The notes beneath the pieces are model-generated. The model saw nothing but the letters and a program-made list of their open reading frames with translations. It made no database searches and was not told where the DNA came from. From contig CAMLSG010000019.1 in assembly GCA_946482635.1 (NCBI GenBank), forward strand, positions 1-38,996: a stretch of DNA of 38,996 bases, in the 5' to 3' direction. This document shows, piece by piece, positions 1 to 8,300 of the stretch (within the stretch, counting starts at the first letter, position 1; each line of letters opens with the position of its first letter). This DNA comes from an uncultured Duganella sp. (GTDB lineage Bacteria > Pseudomonadota > Gammaproteobacteria > Burkholderiales > Burkholderiaceae). A program made the translations under genes and the position numbers.

Positions 1-358
1 AGAGGGCGCCCAGGCCGGTCGCCGGGCCGCGGCCAGCCGGTTCCATGAAGATGGACATGCGGCCGGAAAGCGCGTTGTCGATTTCATAAATCCCGGCATC
101 CAGCCCGGGAGATCCGGTGAATAGGAGGGTGAATTGTTCCTGGTGGGGGGCTTCCTTGCCGGGGCGCACGGCGTGCAGGTCGAGCGAAGTGCCGCGTTTT
201 CCCTGGTAGGCGATGAACTGCTGCCCCACCAGGTCGCGGAAACCGGCCATGCCCAGCGTGGAAGGGGTAGGCGGCAGGGCTGCCAGCGATGCAGCGCGGG
301 CTACGGCGGGGACGCCGACCAGGCTTCCGGCGGCGAGTATGAAGTTGCGACGTTCCAT
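1..358 (-). CDS. DUF6916-like protein (3' end beyond window)
   Basis: A reading frame runs from an ATG at 358 to the window edge without a stop, so only the first 119 residues are visible. The start MERRNFILAAGSLVG looks like a short signal or Tat-like leader, followed by a small domain with the stretch FRDLVGQQFIAYQG and, later, GLDAGIYEIDNALSG. I associate this pattern with DUF6916-type proteins, which are usually found beside tail-collar proteins, but that is recall and not a search. It is the last visible gene of the minus-strand operon, 11 bases after the GNAT gene. The function of the family is unknown. A role as a substrate or structural partner of the tail-collar proteins is inference from context. 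Confidence 0.6.
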   Translation of the reverse strand, partial: MERRNFILAAGSLVGVPAVARAASLAALPPTPSTLGMAGFRDLVGQQFIAYQGKRGTSLDLHAVRPGKEAPHQEQFTLLFTGSPGLDAGIYEIDNALSGRMSIFMEPAGRGPATGLGAL

Positions 359-369
359 GACTTATTCCT

Positions 370-837
370 TTAACAAGTAGGATTCCATTCCATGGCCTGG
401 CGCATGCCATCTGTTTCGCCCGCCTGGAATCCGAGCCGGCGGTACAGCGCACTGGCCGGATTGCTTTGCAAGACATGCAAGCGCAAGGGGAGGCCGGCCT
501 GCTGGCTTTCTTCCTGTAGCCGGGCAAGCAATCTGCCGCCAATCCCGCGTTGCCGGAATCCGGGCATCAGGCTGATGTCCACCAGGCGGATTTCGTACCG
601 ACTGCGTGCGATATAAAGGCGGCCGGCCGGTTCGTCGTCAGCCAGCACAATGCATTCTTCCAAGCTGGCAAAGCGGCCGCGGTAGTTGCTGAGCTGCGCG
701 TCATATTGCATGCGGACCAGCATGGCCCTGGTCCTCCGGTCAAGGATGGCGAGGTCCTCGCGCGTACTTTCCACCAGCGCCAGCAGGAACTCCTGGTCGC
801 CGGCTTCTGCCGGCCGCAAGGTGAGTTCGATGTTCAT
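370..837 (-). CDS. GNAT family N-acetyltransferase
   Basis: A 155-residue protein of standard length for a single GNAT domain. The acetyl-CoA pyrophosphate-binding motif is visible as RQRGIGGRLL near residues 94-104, preceded by the beta-4 strand (VDISLMP). The usual C-terminal alpha-4/beta-6 segment follows, with NPASALYRRLGF. It should transfer an acetyl group from acetyl-CoA to an amine; the substrate cannot be read from the sequence. It begins 6 bases after the third tail-collar gene and 11 bases before the DUF6916-like gene, so it is clearly in that operon. Protein acetylation or maturation of the neighbouring secreted-type proteins is possible but is inference. Confidence 0.88.
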   Translation of the reverse strand: MNIELTLRPAEAGDQEFLLALVESTREDLAILDRRTRAMLVRMQYDAQLSNYRGRFASLEECIVLADDEPAGRLYIARSRYEIRLVDISLMPGFRQRGIGGRLLARLQEESQQAGLPLRLHVLQSNPASALYRRLGFQAGETDGMRQAMEWNPTC

Positions 838-843
838 CGCGGC

Positions 844-1365
844 TTAGCTGCGCGGCGGATAAATGCCGCTCAGGGCAATGATGAAGTTGACCACCAGGTA
901 GGGCTGCAGGTTGTTGTGAGGACTGCTGCCTCCGGTTGTGCCGAGCGGACCGGCCGCCGAAGGCGCAATCGATACCGCATCGTGGTAAGGCGCGCTGATC
1001 GTGACCGGCTTGGCAAGCAAGGCGTTGGCCGGCGATTGCACCGTGGCGCTTGCGTTGGAGGCGGTCATGCCATGGCTATGCGACGGCATTTCGAGCGCGG
1101 TCAGGGTGGCGGTGGCTTCGCCGCCTTGCTCGCCCAGGCTGCGCGACGTCAGGCCTGGGCCGCTGCCGGCGTGCATGGGCATGCGCTGGCGCAGGTTGGG
1201 CAACGCAAAGGTGGTTTTGCCGTCCCCGCCGTACGTCGTGCCGAGAATGGAAAACAGTGCCGTGTTCTGTGCGATGGGAAGCAGTTGGCCATTGCACATT
1301 GCCCAGCCCACGGGTGCGAAATTACCGCTGAACATGCGGATCTCGCCTATATAACGCTCTGCCAT
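844..1365 (-). CDS. phage tail collar domain protein (MdpB-like), third copy
   Basis: A 173-residue protein opening with the tail-collar signature: AEIRMFSGNFAPVGWAMCNG, then LPIAQNTALFSILGTTYGG and TFALPNLRQRMPMH. It ends with the typical NNLQPYLVVNFIIALSGIYP. The family is annotated as phage Tail Collar Domain or microcystin-dependent protein and resembles short tail-fibre tips, but many copies lie outside prophages and have no assigned role. It has no signal peptide. The variable centre between the GEQGGEATATLT and PHNNLQPYL blocks differs strongly from the other two copies, while the ends are conserved. Tandem duplication with divergence of the middle is the simplest reading. Confidence 0.88.
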   Translation of the reverse strand: MAERYIGEIRMFSGNFAPVGWAMCNGQLLPIAQNTALFSILGTTYGGDGKTTFALPNLRQRMPMHAGSGPGLTSRSLGEQGGEATATLTALEMPSHSHGMTASNASATVQSPANALLAKPVTISAPYHDAVSIAPSAAGPLGTTGGSSPHNNLQPYLVVNFIIALSGIYPPRS

Positions 1366-1379
1366 GCTGGACTCCTCGG

Positions 1380-1922
1380 CTAGTTCTGCGAAGGGAATAT
1401 GCCTTCGATGGCGATGATGAAGCTGAGCGCCAGGAAGGGGGCCATATTGTTGTGGGGCTGGTTGCCGCCGGTGGGCTGGACCGCCTGGGCCGACATGGCG
1501 ACCATGCCGGAGCCGGCCGGCGCATAAAACCTGGGTTTGGAGGGCGCGGCAGGCACATAGGCTGTCGGGCCGGTCAGGTTGATGCCGGTGCCGGTGGCCG
1601 GCGGTGCGGCGGTGCTGGCGCTCGCGCTATGGCTGTGCGATGGGATCTGGTTGCCGGTCAGCGTCACGGTCTCGGTGCCGGCTTGCTGGCCCATGACGTA
1701 GCTGTTGCCGGTCCCGATCTGAGTTCCCTGGTGCAGCGGTACGCGGCCGCGCAGGTCGGGCAGGGCAAAGGTTGTCTGCCCATTGCCGCCGTAAGTCGTG
1801 CCGATCAGGGCAAACAGGGCGGTGTTTTGTGCAATCGACAGCAGGCTGCCATCGCAAAAAGCCCAGCCAAGGGGCGGGAAATTACCCGCGAACAGGCGAA
1901 TCTCGCCGATGAAGTTGTCCAT
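1380..1922 (-). CDS. phage tail collar domain protein (MdpB-like), second copy
   Basis: A 180-residue paralogue of both flanking genes, 14 bases from each. The conserved N-terminal block reads IGEIRLFAGNFPPLGWAFCD, followed by LSIAQNTALFALIGTTYGG and TFALPDLRGRVPLH. The C-terminus is NNMAPFLALSFIIAIEGIFP. The middle (about residues 95-150) is rich in Ala, Pro and Thr and carries the copy-specific sequence. The family fold is the tail-collar beta-structure of phage fibres. Nothing else in the neighbourhood is phage-like, since no capsid, portal, sheath or lysis genes are seen, so this is better read as a chromosomal MdpB-type set than as a prophage. The biochemical role is unknown. Confidence 0.88.
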   Translation of the reverse strand: MDNFIGEIRLFAGNFPPLGWAFCDGSLLSIAQNTALFALIGTTYGGNGQTTFALPDLRGRVPLHQGTQIGTGNSYVMGQQAGTETVTLTGNQIPSHSHSASASTAAPPATGTGINLTGPTAYVPAAPSKPRFYAPAGSGMVAMSAQAVQPTGGNQPHNNMAPFLALSFIIAIEGIFPSQN

Positions 1923-1936
1923 GCGCCGGCTCCGGT

Positions 1937-2446
1937 CTAGGACTGCGAGGGGAAGATGCCCTGCAGCGCGATGATGAAGTTGATGGTCAGGTAGGGCTGC
2001 ATATTCTCGTGCGGCTGGCTGCCGCCGGAATTGCCCACCGTGGCGGGCGACAGGGTCGCGCTTCCGTCCAGCGGCGCGTAATAATTGAGCGCGCCGGCTT
2101 CGACATTGCCCAGCACGCGGCCGCTTGGATCGGCCTGGTGGCTGACCGCCGTGGAGATGCCCAGGCTGTGGGTGTGCGACGGCATCTCATTGGCGGTCAG
2201 CGTGTGGCTTGCTTCGCCTCCCTGATGGCCGAGATTAAAGCCGCCATCCATATGGACCGGTACGCGGCCGCGCAGGTCGGGCAGGGCGAAGGTGGTCTGG
2301 CCGTTGCCGCCGTAGGTCGTCCCCAGGATGGCGAACAGTGCCTGGTTCTGGTTGATCGGCAGGATCTGGCCATTGCACAGGGCCCAGCCTTTGGGGGCAA
2401 ATTGAAATCCCGTCATCCGGATTTCGGCGAGATACGGTTCGGACAT
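1937..2446 (-). CDS. phage tail collar domain protein (MdpB-like), first copy
   Basis: A 169-residue protein and the promoter-proximal member of the three tandem paralogues. The ATG at 2446 is preceded by a near-perfect Shine-Dalgarno (AAGGAGG at about 2453-2459), stronger than for the downstream copies. It carries the collar block LAEIRMTGFQFAPKGWALCNG, then TTYGGNGQTTFALPDLRGRV, and ends NMQPYLTINFIIALQGIFP. The copy-specific region lies between residues 85 and 145. The 67-base gap to the PEP-CTERM gene upstream holds a GC-rich stem-loop at 2469-2485 without a T-tract, so transcription from upstream could continue into this operon. Confidence 0.88.
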   Translation of the reverse strand: MSEPYLAEIRMTGFQFAPKGWALCNGQILPINQNQALFAILGTTYGGNGQTTFALPDLRGRVPVHMDGGFNLGHQGGEASHTLTANEMPSHTHSLGISTAVSHQADPSGRVLGNVEAGALNYYAPLDGSATLSPATVGNSGGSQPHENMQPYLTINFIIALQGIFPSQS

Positions 2447-2513
2447 GCAGCCTCCTTACAGGTGCAAGCGCCCCCCGCCGGGGCGTCGCGGCCGTTTCAG
2501 TGGATGGAAAGGT

Positions 2514-3131
2514 TCAGGAGCGGGCGGCGCGACGGCGGCTGAAGCTCAGGGCTGCCAATCCCCCTGCCAGCAGAGCCAGCGTGGCCGGTTCGGGCACGTC
2601 CGGATCTCCCGGGTCGTTGGGGCCGCGCAGGAATTCAAGGCTGATGTTGTCGAGCTGGTTCCAGTAGATGGGGTCGTTGTTGAAGTTGCCGAACTCCAGG
2701 ACGGTGCTGGCGCCAAGCGCGGTCACAATCAGCGTGTGCGTACCCCAATCGCCGGTGATATCGGTTTCGTTGAAGACGGTGGCGCCGCCGAATTTCACCT
2801 GGGCCTGGTTATCCGGCGGGAATTGCGGGTCGGTGGTCCAGCGCTGCAGGTCGAATTTGAGCTGGTAAGTGGCGCCGGCGATGGTGGCAATGGTCTGGCT
2901 CAGGAAGCCCAGTTCGGTCGTGTTCAGGTCGCCGAACACAATATTGGTATCGACTGCCAGCGGCGAGCCGGTGACGTCCGTCCCGAAGGCCTGGCCGCCG
3001 CCTGGACTGGCAAGCGTCCACATGCTGTAATCGGCGGTTTCGAAATCCCCGTTCAGGACCAGGTTGGGGCCCGCTTGCGCAAGCGATGCTGCCAGGAGCA
3101 GGATGGAGGTCAGCGCGGCACGAAGCTTCAT
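2514..3131 (-). CDS. PEP-CTERM sorting-domain exported protein
   Basis: A 205-residue exported protein. The N-terminus MKLRAALTSILLLAASLAQA is a Sec signal peptide with an AQA cleavage site. The C-terminus has VPEPATLALLAGGLAAL followed by SFSRRR. This is the PEP-CTERM tripartite signal: Pro-Glu-Pro motif, transmembrane helix and basic tail. It should be recognised by an exosortase (EpsH/XrtA type), cleaved and sent to the surface or the exopolysaccharide matrix. The mature part (NLVLNGDFETADYSMWTL onward) resembles the carbohydrate-binding jelly-roll folds common in such proteins. No exosortase lies in the window. The start is supported by AAGGAC upstream of the ATG at 3131. Confidence 0.88.
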   Translation of the reverse strand: MKLRAALTSILLLAASLAQAGPNLVLNGDFETADYSMWTLASPGGGQAFGTDVTGSPLAVDTNIVFGDLNTTELGFLSQTIATIAGATYQLKFDLQRWTTDPQFPPDNQAQVKFGGATVFNETDITGDWGTHTLIVTALGASTVLEFGNFNNDPIYWNQLDNISLEFLRGPNDPGDPDVPEPATLALLAGGLAALSFSRRRAARS

Positions 3132-3170
3132 GTTGTGGTCCTTTTGGCGGGTGGCTGAAAGTTGATGTGG

Positions 3171-3215
3171 ATCATACGTCCAGGTGTTGACAATCGAACA
3201 TTTATTTGCGTCAAC
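3171..3215 (-). promoter_or_regulatory. possible promoter and inverted repeat upstream of the PEP-CTERM gene
   Basis: The 230-base divergent gap between the PEP-CTERM gene and the nucleotidase gene is AT-rich compared with its surroundings. Reading toward the PEP-CTERM gene, TATGAT (complement of 3171-3176) has a weak TTCGAT 16 bases upstream (3193-3198). An inverted repeat GTTGAC (3186-3191) and GTCAAC (3210-3215) overlaps this element and could bind a dimeric regulator. No convincing promoter was found for the nucleotidase gene on the other strand. The -35 match is poor, so this is a tentative call. Confidence 0.3.
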
Positions 3216-3361
3216 GTGGCGCTTTTACAAAGATTCCATATAATTTTGCAAGCCGGTTCGGGGCGGCCCAGAATGCAATCTGCAATTCTTTGGATTGCAA
3301 GGGTGCTGTTAGTGGCGCCGGGCAAATATTCACTAGTAAATTTCAATTAAATAGACAGTCA

Positions 3362-5365
3362 ATGCGCCTCCTTTTTCTCACGCCAATGGCCGCTTTACTG
3401 GCCGCGTGCAGCAGTATTCCGGCGCTGCCGCCGCAAGGCTCGCAAGCCCAGTTCGTAATCCTGGAAACCACCGACCTGCATGCCAATGTTCGGAGCTACG
3501 ACTACTACAAGCTGGCCCCCGACGCTTCGCTGGGGCTGGAGCGCACGGCAACGCTGATCCGCCAGGCGCGCAAGGAATTCCCCAATTCGCTGCTGCTCGA
3601 TAACGGCGATACCATCCAGGGCACGGCGCTGGGCGATTACCAGGCATTGGTGGCGCCGGTGGGATGCTGGCAGCCGCTGGCCATCTACAAGGCCATGAAT
3701 TCGCTGGGCTTCGAAGGCGGTTCGGTAGGCAACCATGAATTCAACTGGGGCCTGGATTACCTGGGCCAGGTCACTGCCAGCCGCTTCGGCGCTGAAGGAC
3801 CTTCGGTGCGCGCACAAGCCTGTGCAGGCCCGGCATTTCCGGTGGTACTGGCCAATGTGGTGGATGCCCGCACCGGTGTTCCACTATTCGAGCCTTACCG
3901 GATCATCGACAAGCGCATGTCTGGCACACGGCCTGATGGCAAGCCATTCACGGCAACTGTGAAGGTCGGCATCATCGGCTTTACGACGCCGGCCATCATG
4001 GGCTGGGACAAGCGCTGGCTTGAGGGCCGCGTGCGCACCGAGGGCTGGCGCGAGACGGCGCAACGCTACATTCCCGAAATGCGCGCCAAAGGCGCAGAGG
4101 TGATTGTGGCAATATCGCATGCTGGGCTGGATGGCGCCGCCTATGCGCCGTCGATGGAGAACGGCAGCCTGTACCTGGCCGAGGTTCCGGGCATTGATGC
4201 ACTGCTGCTGGGACATTCGCATGATGTGTTTCCGAACCCTGCCAGCAAGGCTGCGGGCTTCAACCTGCCTGAGGTCGACAAGGTCCAGGGGCGGGTGCAT
4301 GGCGTGCCGACTGTGATGCCGGGCCTGTGGGGCAAGCATCTCGGCGTGATCCAGCTGTCCCTGCGGCATGACGGCAAGCGCTGGGTGTCCGACGCGGCTG
4401 CGGCGAAAGTCGAAACGCGCAGCATCCAGCGCCCTGACCGCAGTTTCGTTGAGCCGGACGCGGAAATCGCCGCGCTGGTAAAGGCCGAACATGAGGCGAC
4501 CATCGCCTACGTGAAAACGCCGATTGGCGACACCGACTTCCGCATGTCGGCCTACTTTGCCGACGTCGGTGACGTGTCGGCGATCCAGGTAGTGAACCAG
4601 GCGCAGGCCGACTATGTGCGCCGCCATATCCAGGCCAATATGCCGCAGTACGCCCAGTTGCCGGTGCTGTCGATGTCCGCGCCATTCAAGACCGGTGCGG
4701 CTGGCGTGGCCGATTACACCGACGTGGCGCCAGGCAAACTGGCCCTGAACAACGCTGCCGACCTTTACCTGTACCCGAACGACCTGCACGCCGTGAAGGT
4801 GGACGGCGCCACGCTGAAAGCCTGGCTGGAAAAGTCCGCCGGGCGCTTCAATACCATCGATCCAGCGCGCAGCGAACCGCAGGAGCTGGTGAATGCGGGC
4901 TTTGCGGGCTTCAATTTCGACATGCTCACCGATCCGGATGTGCGCTACCAGATCGACGTGACGCAAGCTCCCGGCCAGCGTATCAAGGGCTTGTCATGGC
5001 GCGGCCAGCCGGTACGGGCCGACCAGGAGTTCATTGTCGCGACGAATAATTTCCGCGCCAGCGGTGGCGGCGGGTTTCCGGGGCTGGATGGCAGCAAAAC
5101 CATTTTCGCTTCGCCGGACAATAACCGCGCGGTGCTGATCGCCTATATCAAATCGGTGCAGCACCTGACCCGTGCAGCCAATGGTGCGGCGCGCAGTTGG
5201 CGCTTTGCGCCGGTCGCGGCGCGCGGCCCGATCGTTTTCCGTGCGGCTCCCGACAAGCTGGCCCTGGCTCATGGCGCCGGCTTGCAAGGGGTGCGATTGC
5301 TTAAAGCTGACGATGGCGGCGGAAAGGGATATTCCTTGTACTCAATCAACTTGTCTGACTTATAA
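3362..5365 (+). CDS. cpdB: 2',3'-cyclic-nucleotide 2'-phosphodiesterase/3'-nucleotidase, lipoprotein (CpdB-like)
   Basis: A 667-residue bifunctional periplasmic esterase that hydrolyses 2',3'-cyclic nucleotides and 3'-nucleotides, scavenging nucleosides and phosphate. The metallophosphatase domain shows the metal ligands D38-x-H40 (TTDLHANV), D83 (DNGDT), N124-H125-E126 (GNHEF), then ISHAGLDG and LLGHSHDVF. The C-terminal 5'-nucleotidase domain includes NNFRASGGGGFPGLDG. The start chosen is the ATG at 3362 because it yields MRLLFLTPMAALLAAC, a lipoprotein signal with lipobox Cys16. An upstream in-frame start at 3206 would bury this signal. There is no clear Shine-Dalgarno. The family is usually soluble periplasmic, so a lipid-anchored form is a small departure. 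Confidence 0.9.
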   Translation: MRLLFLTPMAALLAACSSIPALPPQGSQAQFVILETTDLHANVRSYDYYKLAPDASLGLERTATLIRQARKEFPNSLLLDNGDTIQGTALGDYQALVAPVGCWQPLAIYKAMNSLGFEGGSVGNHEFNWGLDYLGQVTASRFGAEGPSVRAQACAGPAFPVVLANVVDARTGVPLFEPYRIIDKRMSGTRPDGKPFTATVKVGIIGFTTPAIMGWDKRWLEGRVRTEGWRETAQRYIPEMRAKGAEVIVAISHAGLDGAAYAPSMENGSLYLAEVPGIDALLLGHSHDVFPNPASKAAGFNLPEVDKVQGRVHGVPTVMPGLWGKHLGVIQLSLRHDGKRWVSDAAAAKVETRSIQRPDRSFVEPDAEIAALVKAEHEATIAYVKTPIGDTDFRMSAYFADVGDVSAIQVVNQAQADYVRRHIQANMPQYAQLPVLSMSAPFKTGAAGVADYTDVAPGKLALNNAADLYLYPNDLHAVKVDGATLKAWLEKSAGRFNTIDPARSEPQELVNAGFAGFNFDMLTDPDVRYQIDVTQAPGQRIKGLSWRGQPVRADQEFIVATNNFRASGGGGFPGLDGSKTIFASPDNNRAVLIAYIKSVQHLTRAANGAARSWRFAPVAARGPIVFRAAPDKLALAHGAGLQGVRLLKADDGGGKGYSLYSINLSDL

Positions 5366-5366
5366 T
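5336..5366 (+). promoter_or_regulatory. candidate sigma-70 promoter for the transglutaminase-like gene
   Basis: A perfect TATAAT at 5361-5366 spans the stop codon of the nucleotidase gene, with TTGTAC at 5336-5341 as a possible -35 element. The 19-base spacer is longer than optimal. The implied start near 5373 gives a leader of about 25 bases ahead of the ATG at 5398, containing AGGGAA as a ribosome-binding site. A perfect -10 is notable in DNA this GC-rich. The gene could still also be read through from upstream. Confidence 0.45.
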
Positions 5367-5397
5367 TTCCTGAGATTAAAACATATTCAGGGAAATT

Positions 5398-8300
5398 ATG
5401 CGTCACGCAGTCCTTTTCAGCGCGCTCCTGCTGGGATCCTACCTTTCCGCAACAGCAGCGCCTGCGCCGTCCGTTGTCAACACGGTCAAATCGCCCAATT
5501 TTGTCCGAGGGGCTCCGCTGCCAAAATGGGCGGTCGCTTTGCCGGAGGTCCCGAAGTCGGACAGGTCCGATCCAACCGTGTTGCGGATGGCTGATACGCA
5601 GGTTTCCCTCAGTGGCGAGCCCGCCATTCTGTATAGCCGTGCAATCCAGGTCAACGACCAGGGCGCCTTATCCGAGATCGGGCAATATTCGATTAATTAT
5701 CATCCGTCGTACCAGAAGCTGTTGGTGCACAAAGTCATTGTGCTGCGCGATGGCCAGCAATTGGACCGTACCGCGAGCGTGAACATGCGCTCCCTGGACC
5801 AGGAGCGGGCCCTGGAACAAGGGATGTATGCCGGGGAGGTTTCCCTGCAACTGCTGATGCAGGACGTGCGGGTTGGCGATACGCTCTGGATCACTTACAC
5901 GATTGAAGGACGCAATCCGGTATTCGGCAAGCGCTGGTCGCAGGCCTTTGGCTGGGACAGTAGCAGCCCGACTGAATTCCGGCGCATGGTGCTGACTCGC
6001 CCAAAACAGCGTCCACTGTACTGGCGCCAGATCGGCGATTTCAGGAAAGATGAATTGGCCCCCAGGATTGAGCAGCTGGGTGCCGATGAGCGCCTGACGT
6101 TCACCCAGCGCGCTTATGACGCCATTGAGGATGAGCCTTCTGTGCCATCGGATTACCTGACCGGCCGGGTACTTCAGTTTAGTGAATACTCGGACTGGGG
6201 CGACGTTGGGCAATGGGCGACCGGACTGTTCCCCGCAGTGAAACCATCGCCTGGCTTGAAGGCGCTCGCCAGGACCTTTGATTCCAAACCGACTGCAGCG
6301 GCCAAAGCGGCTGCGGCACTGTATTGGGTCCAGAACGAAGTGCGCTATTTCAGCGTTTCGATAGGGGAGAATTCGCATCGGCCGCAAGCTCCGGATGCCG
6401 TGCTTGCGAACCGTTATGGGGACTGCAAGGACAAGAGCTACTTGCTGGTGTCACTGCTTGGCATGCTCGGGATTGAGGCAAAGCCAATGCTGGTGTCGGC
6501 GGCTTCCCGGCGACTCCCGGCGCGAGTGCTGGCATCGCCATTCTGGTTCGATCATGTAATCGTCAAGTTGAACGTGGATGGCAAAGACTACTATGTGGAT
6601 CCGACCCAGACCGGCCAGTCTGAAGGCCTGGATGACTTGCCGAAAGCGCTGGCCGGCGGCAGCGGCCTGGTGGTTGATCCAAAGTCGAAATCATTGGAGA
6701 AAATTCCGTCGGATACCCGTACCGATCCTCACATCGAGATTGAAGAAGACCTGAACCTGGCTGACTTTGCGGGCGACGCGACACTGACAGTGCGCCGCTA
6801 TTACCGCGGCGAGTATGCCTCGTGGGCGCGTCGTGGCTATACCGGAATGGCGCTGGCGAGCCTGAAAAAGCATGCGCTGGAGCCATACGAAAAAACCTAT
6901 CCCGGCATTACCTTGACAGCGACGCCCAAGTATGGGGAAGAAGTAGGGCGATTTGTAATCACTTCCACCTTCAACATTCCCAAAGCGGCGACGCAAAAGA
7001 ACAAGATGTATTCCGTTCCTTTCGACACCAAGGTGGTGGAAGGTTCGCTGGGCATCCCGGACAAGCTGGTTCGCAATTTCCCGTTCGCGCCGAACGCCGG
7101 TAAATTCATCGGACGCTATCGCTTGCGCTTGCAATGGCCGCCTGAGGCGCGCATGAACAATGAGCCGTATGTGCGCCTGGTCGATAATTCCTACTTCCGC
7201 GCGAAGGAAGAGTACATGCTGCGCGGGAATTTCATGGACTATGTGCTGGATTACTCGATCAAGCAGGAAAGGATCGAGGCCAATGAGGTTCCGGATTTGC
7301 AGGTCAAGGCAAAAGTCCTGAATGAATTCGCCCAGGGAACGTTCCGCGTTGGAGAAGCGTCGCTCTTGCCCAAGGAATCACTGTCGTTGAGCAGGCGCCA
7401 GATAATGCCTGTAGTGCTGCTCAAGGATTTCGAGGGTAAGCATGAAGCGCTGAAGGATAAGCCTCGCAAGGATATCTCGGCCGAACAATTGTGCGGTTAT
7501 ATCGTGAGCATGTATGGCCTGGTGGACAGTTTGCCGAGCAAATTGGGCGACAAGCTTGCCGCGATGGACCGGACCCTGCTTTCCGACTACAGGACTCCGG
7601 ACCTGTCGCAGTGCTTTGGCTATGCCTTGCTCGTGCGTGGAATGTACGGGGAAAGCGCAAGGGCTTACCGCGTGCTGAAGGTCGAAGACGACGATCCGCG
7701 CCGCGTCCTGGCAGCACTGGCGGAGCTCATGGCCGGCAATCCCGGCACTGCGGCCGATATCATGCAGCGCTATGTCGACAAGCGTTCGAAGGATGGCAAC
7801 CTGCAGGGACTGGAATTGAGCTACTACGCGGCGCTCATGGGGCGCGCGGGAAGGCCTGTGGCGCCAGAGCTCCTGGCTGAAGCGGCGGGGAATCCTGCCG
7901 GCCCGTGGCCCCGGGCGATCCTGGCTATGTATGCCGGTAGGCTTTCGCCTGAACAGGTGCTGGCGGCGGCCGGTCAGTTGCCTGGCGATGCGCGGGCCAT
8001 TGCGCTGGACGAGGCCTGGTTCCACATTGGCGAGTTTAGCCTGGCACGCGGCGACGTGCCTGGGGCTGTACGCGCATTCCGCTGGTTCCCTGCGAACGGC
8101 ATGCGCAATTCGCCTTATTTTGTCGTGGCTAAAGGCGAGTTGGCACGTATTAATTCCGATGAGCCGGAGTTCAAGTCGGCACTCGCAGCTTATGAGAAGG
8201 GCGACGCCAAGTCTGGCTTGGCTGCCCTTGAGCGCTCCGCTGCAAAGAACTTTGCGCAGGCACAGTTCGAACTGGGAAATGTCTACCTGAGCGGGAACGG

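Noticed and set aside
1..2446. Prophage interpretation of the tail-collar genes
   Set aside because: No other phage genes, integrase or attachment repeats are visible, and tail-collar/MdpB sets are common outside phages.
2469..2485. GC-rich stem-loop between the PEP-CTERM and tail-collar genes
   Set aside because: The six-base arms are clear but there is no T-tract on either side, so a terminator cannot be claimed.
3206..3361. Upstream extension of the nucleotidase gene
   Set aside because: It would place non-signal sequence before an excellent lipoprotein leader and cross an AT-rich promoter-like gap.
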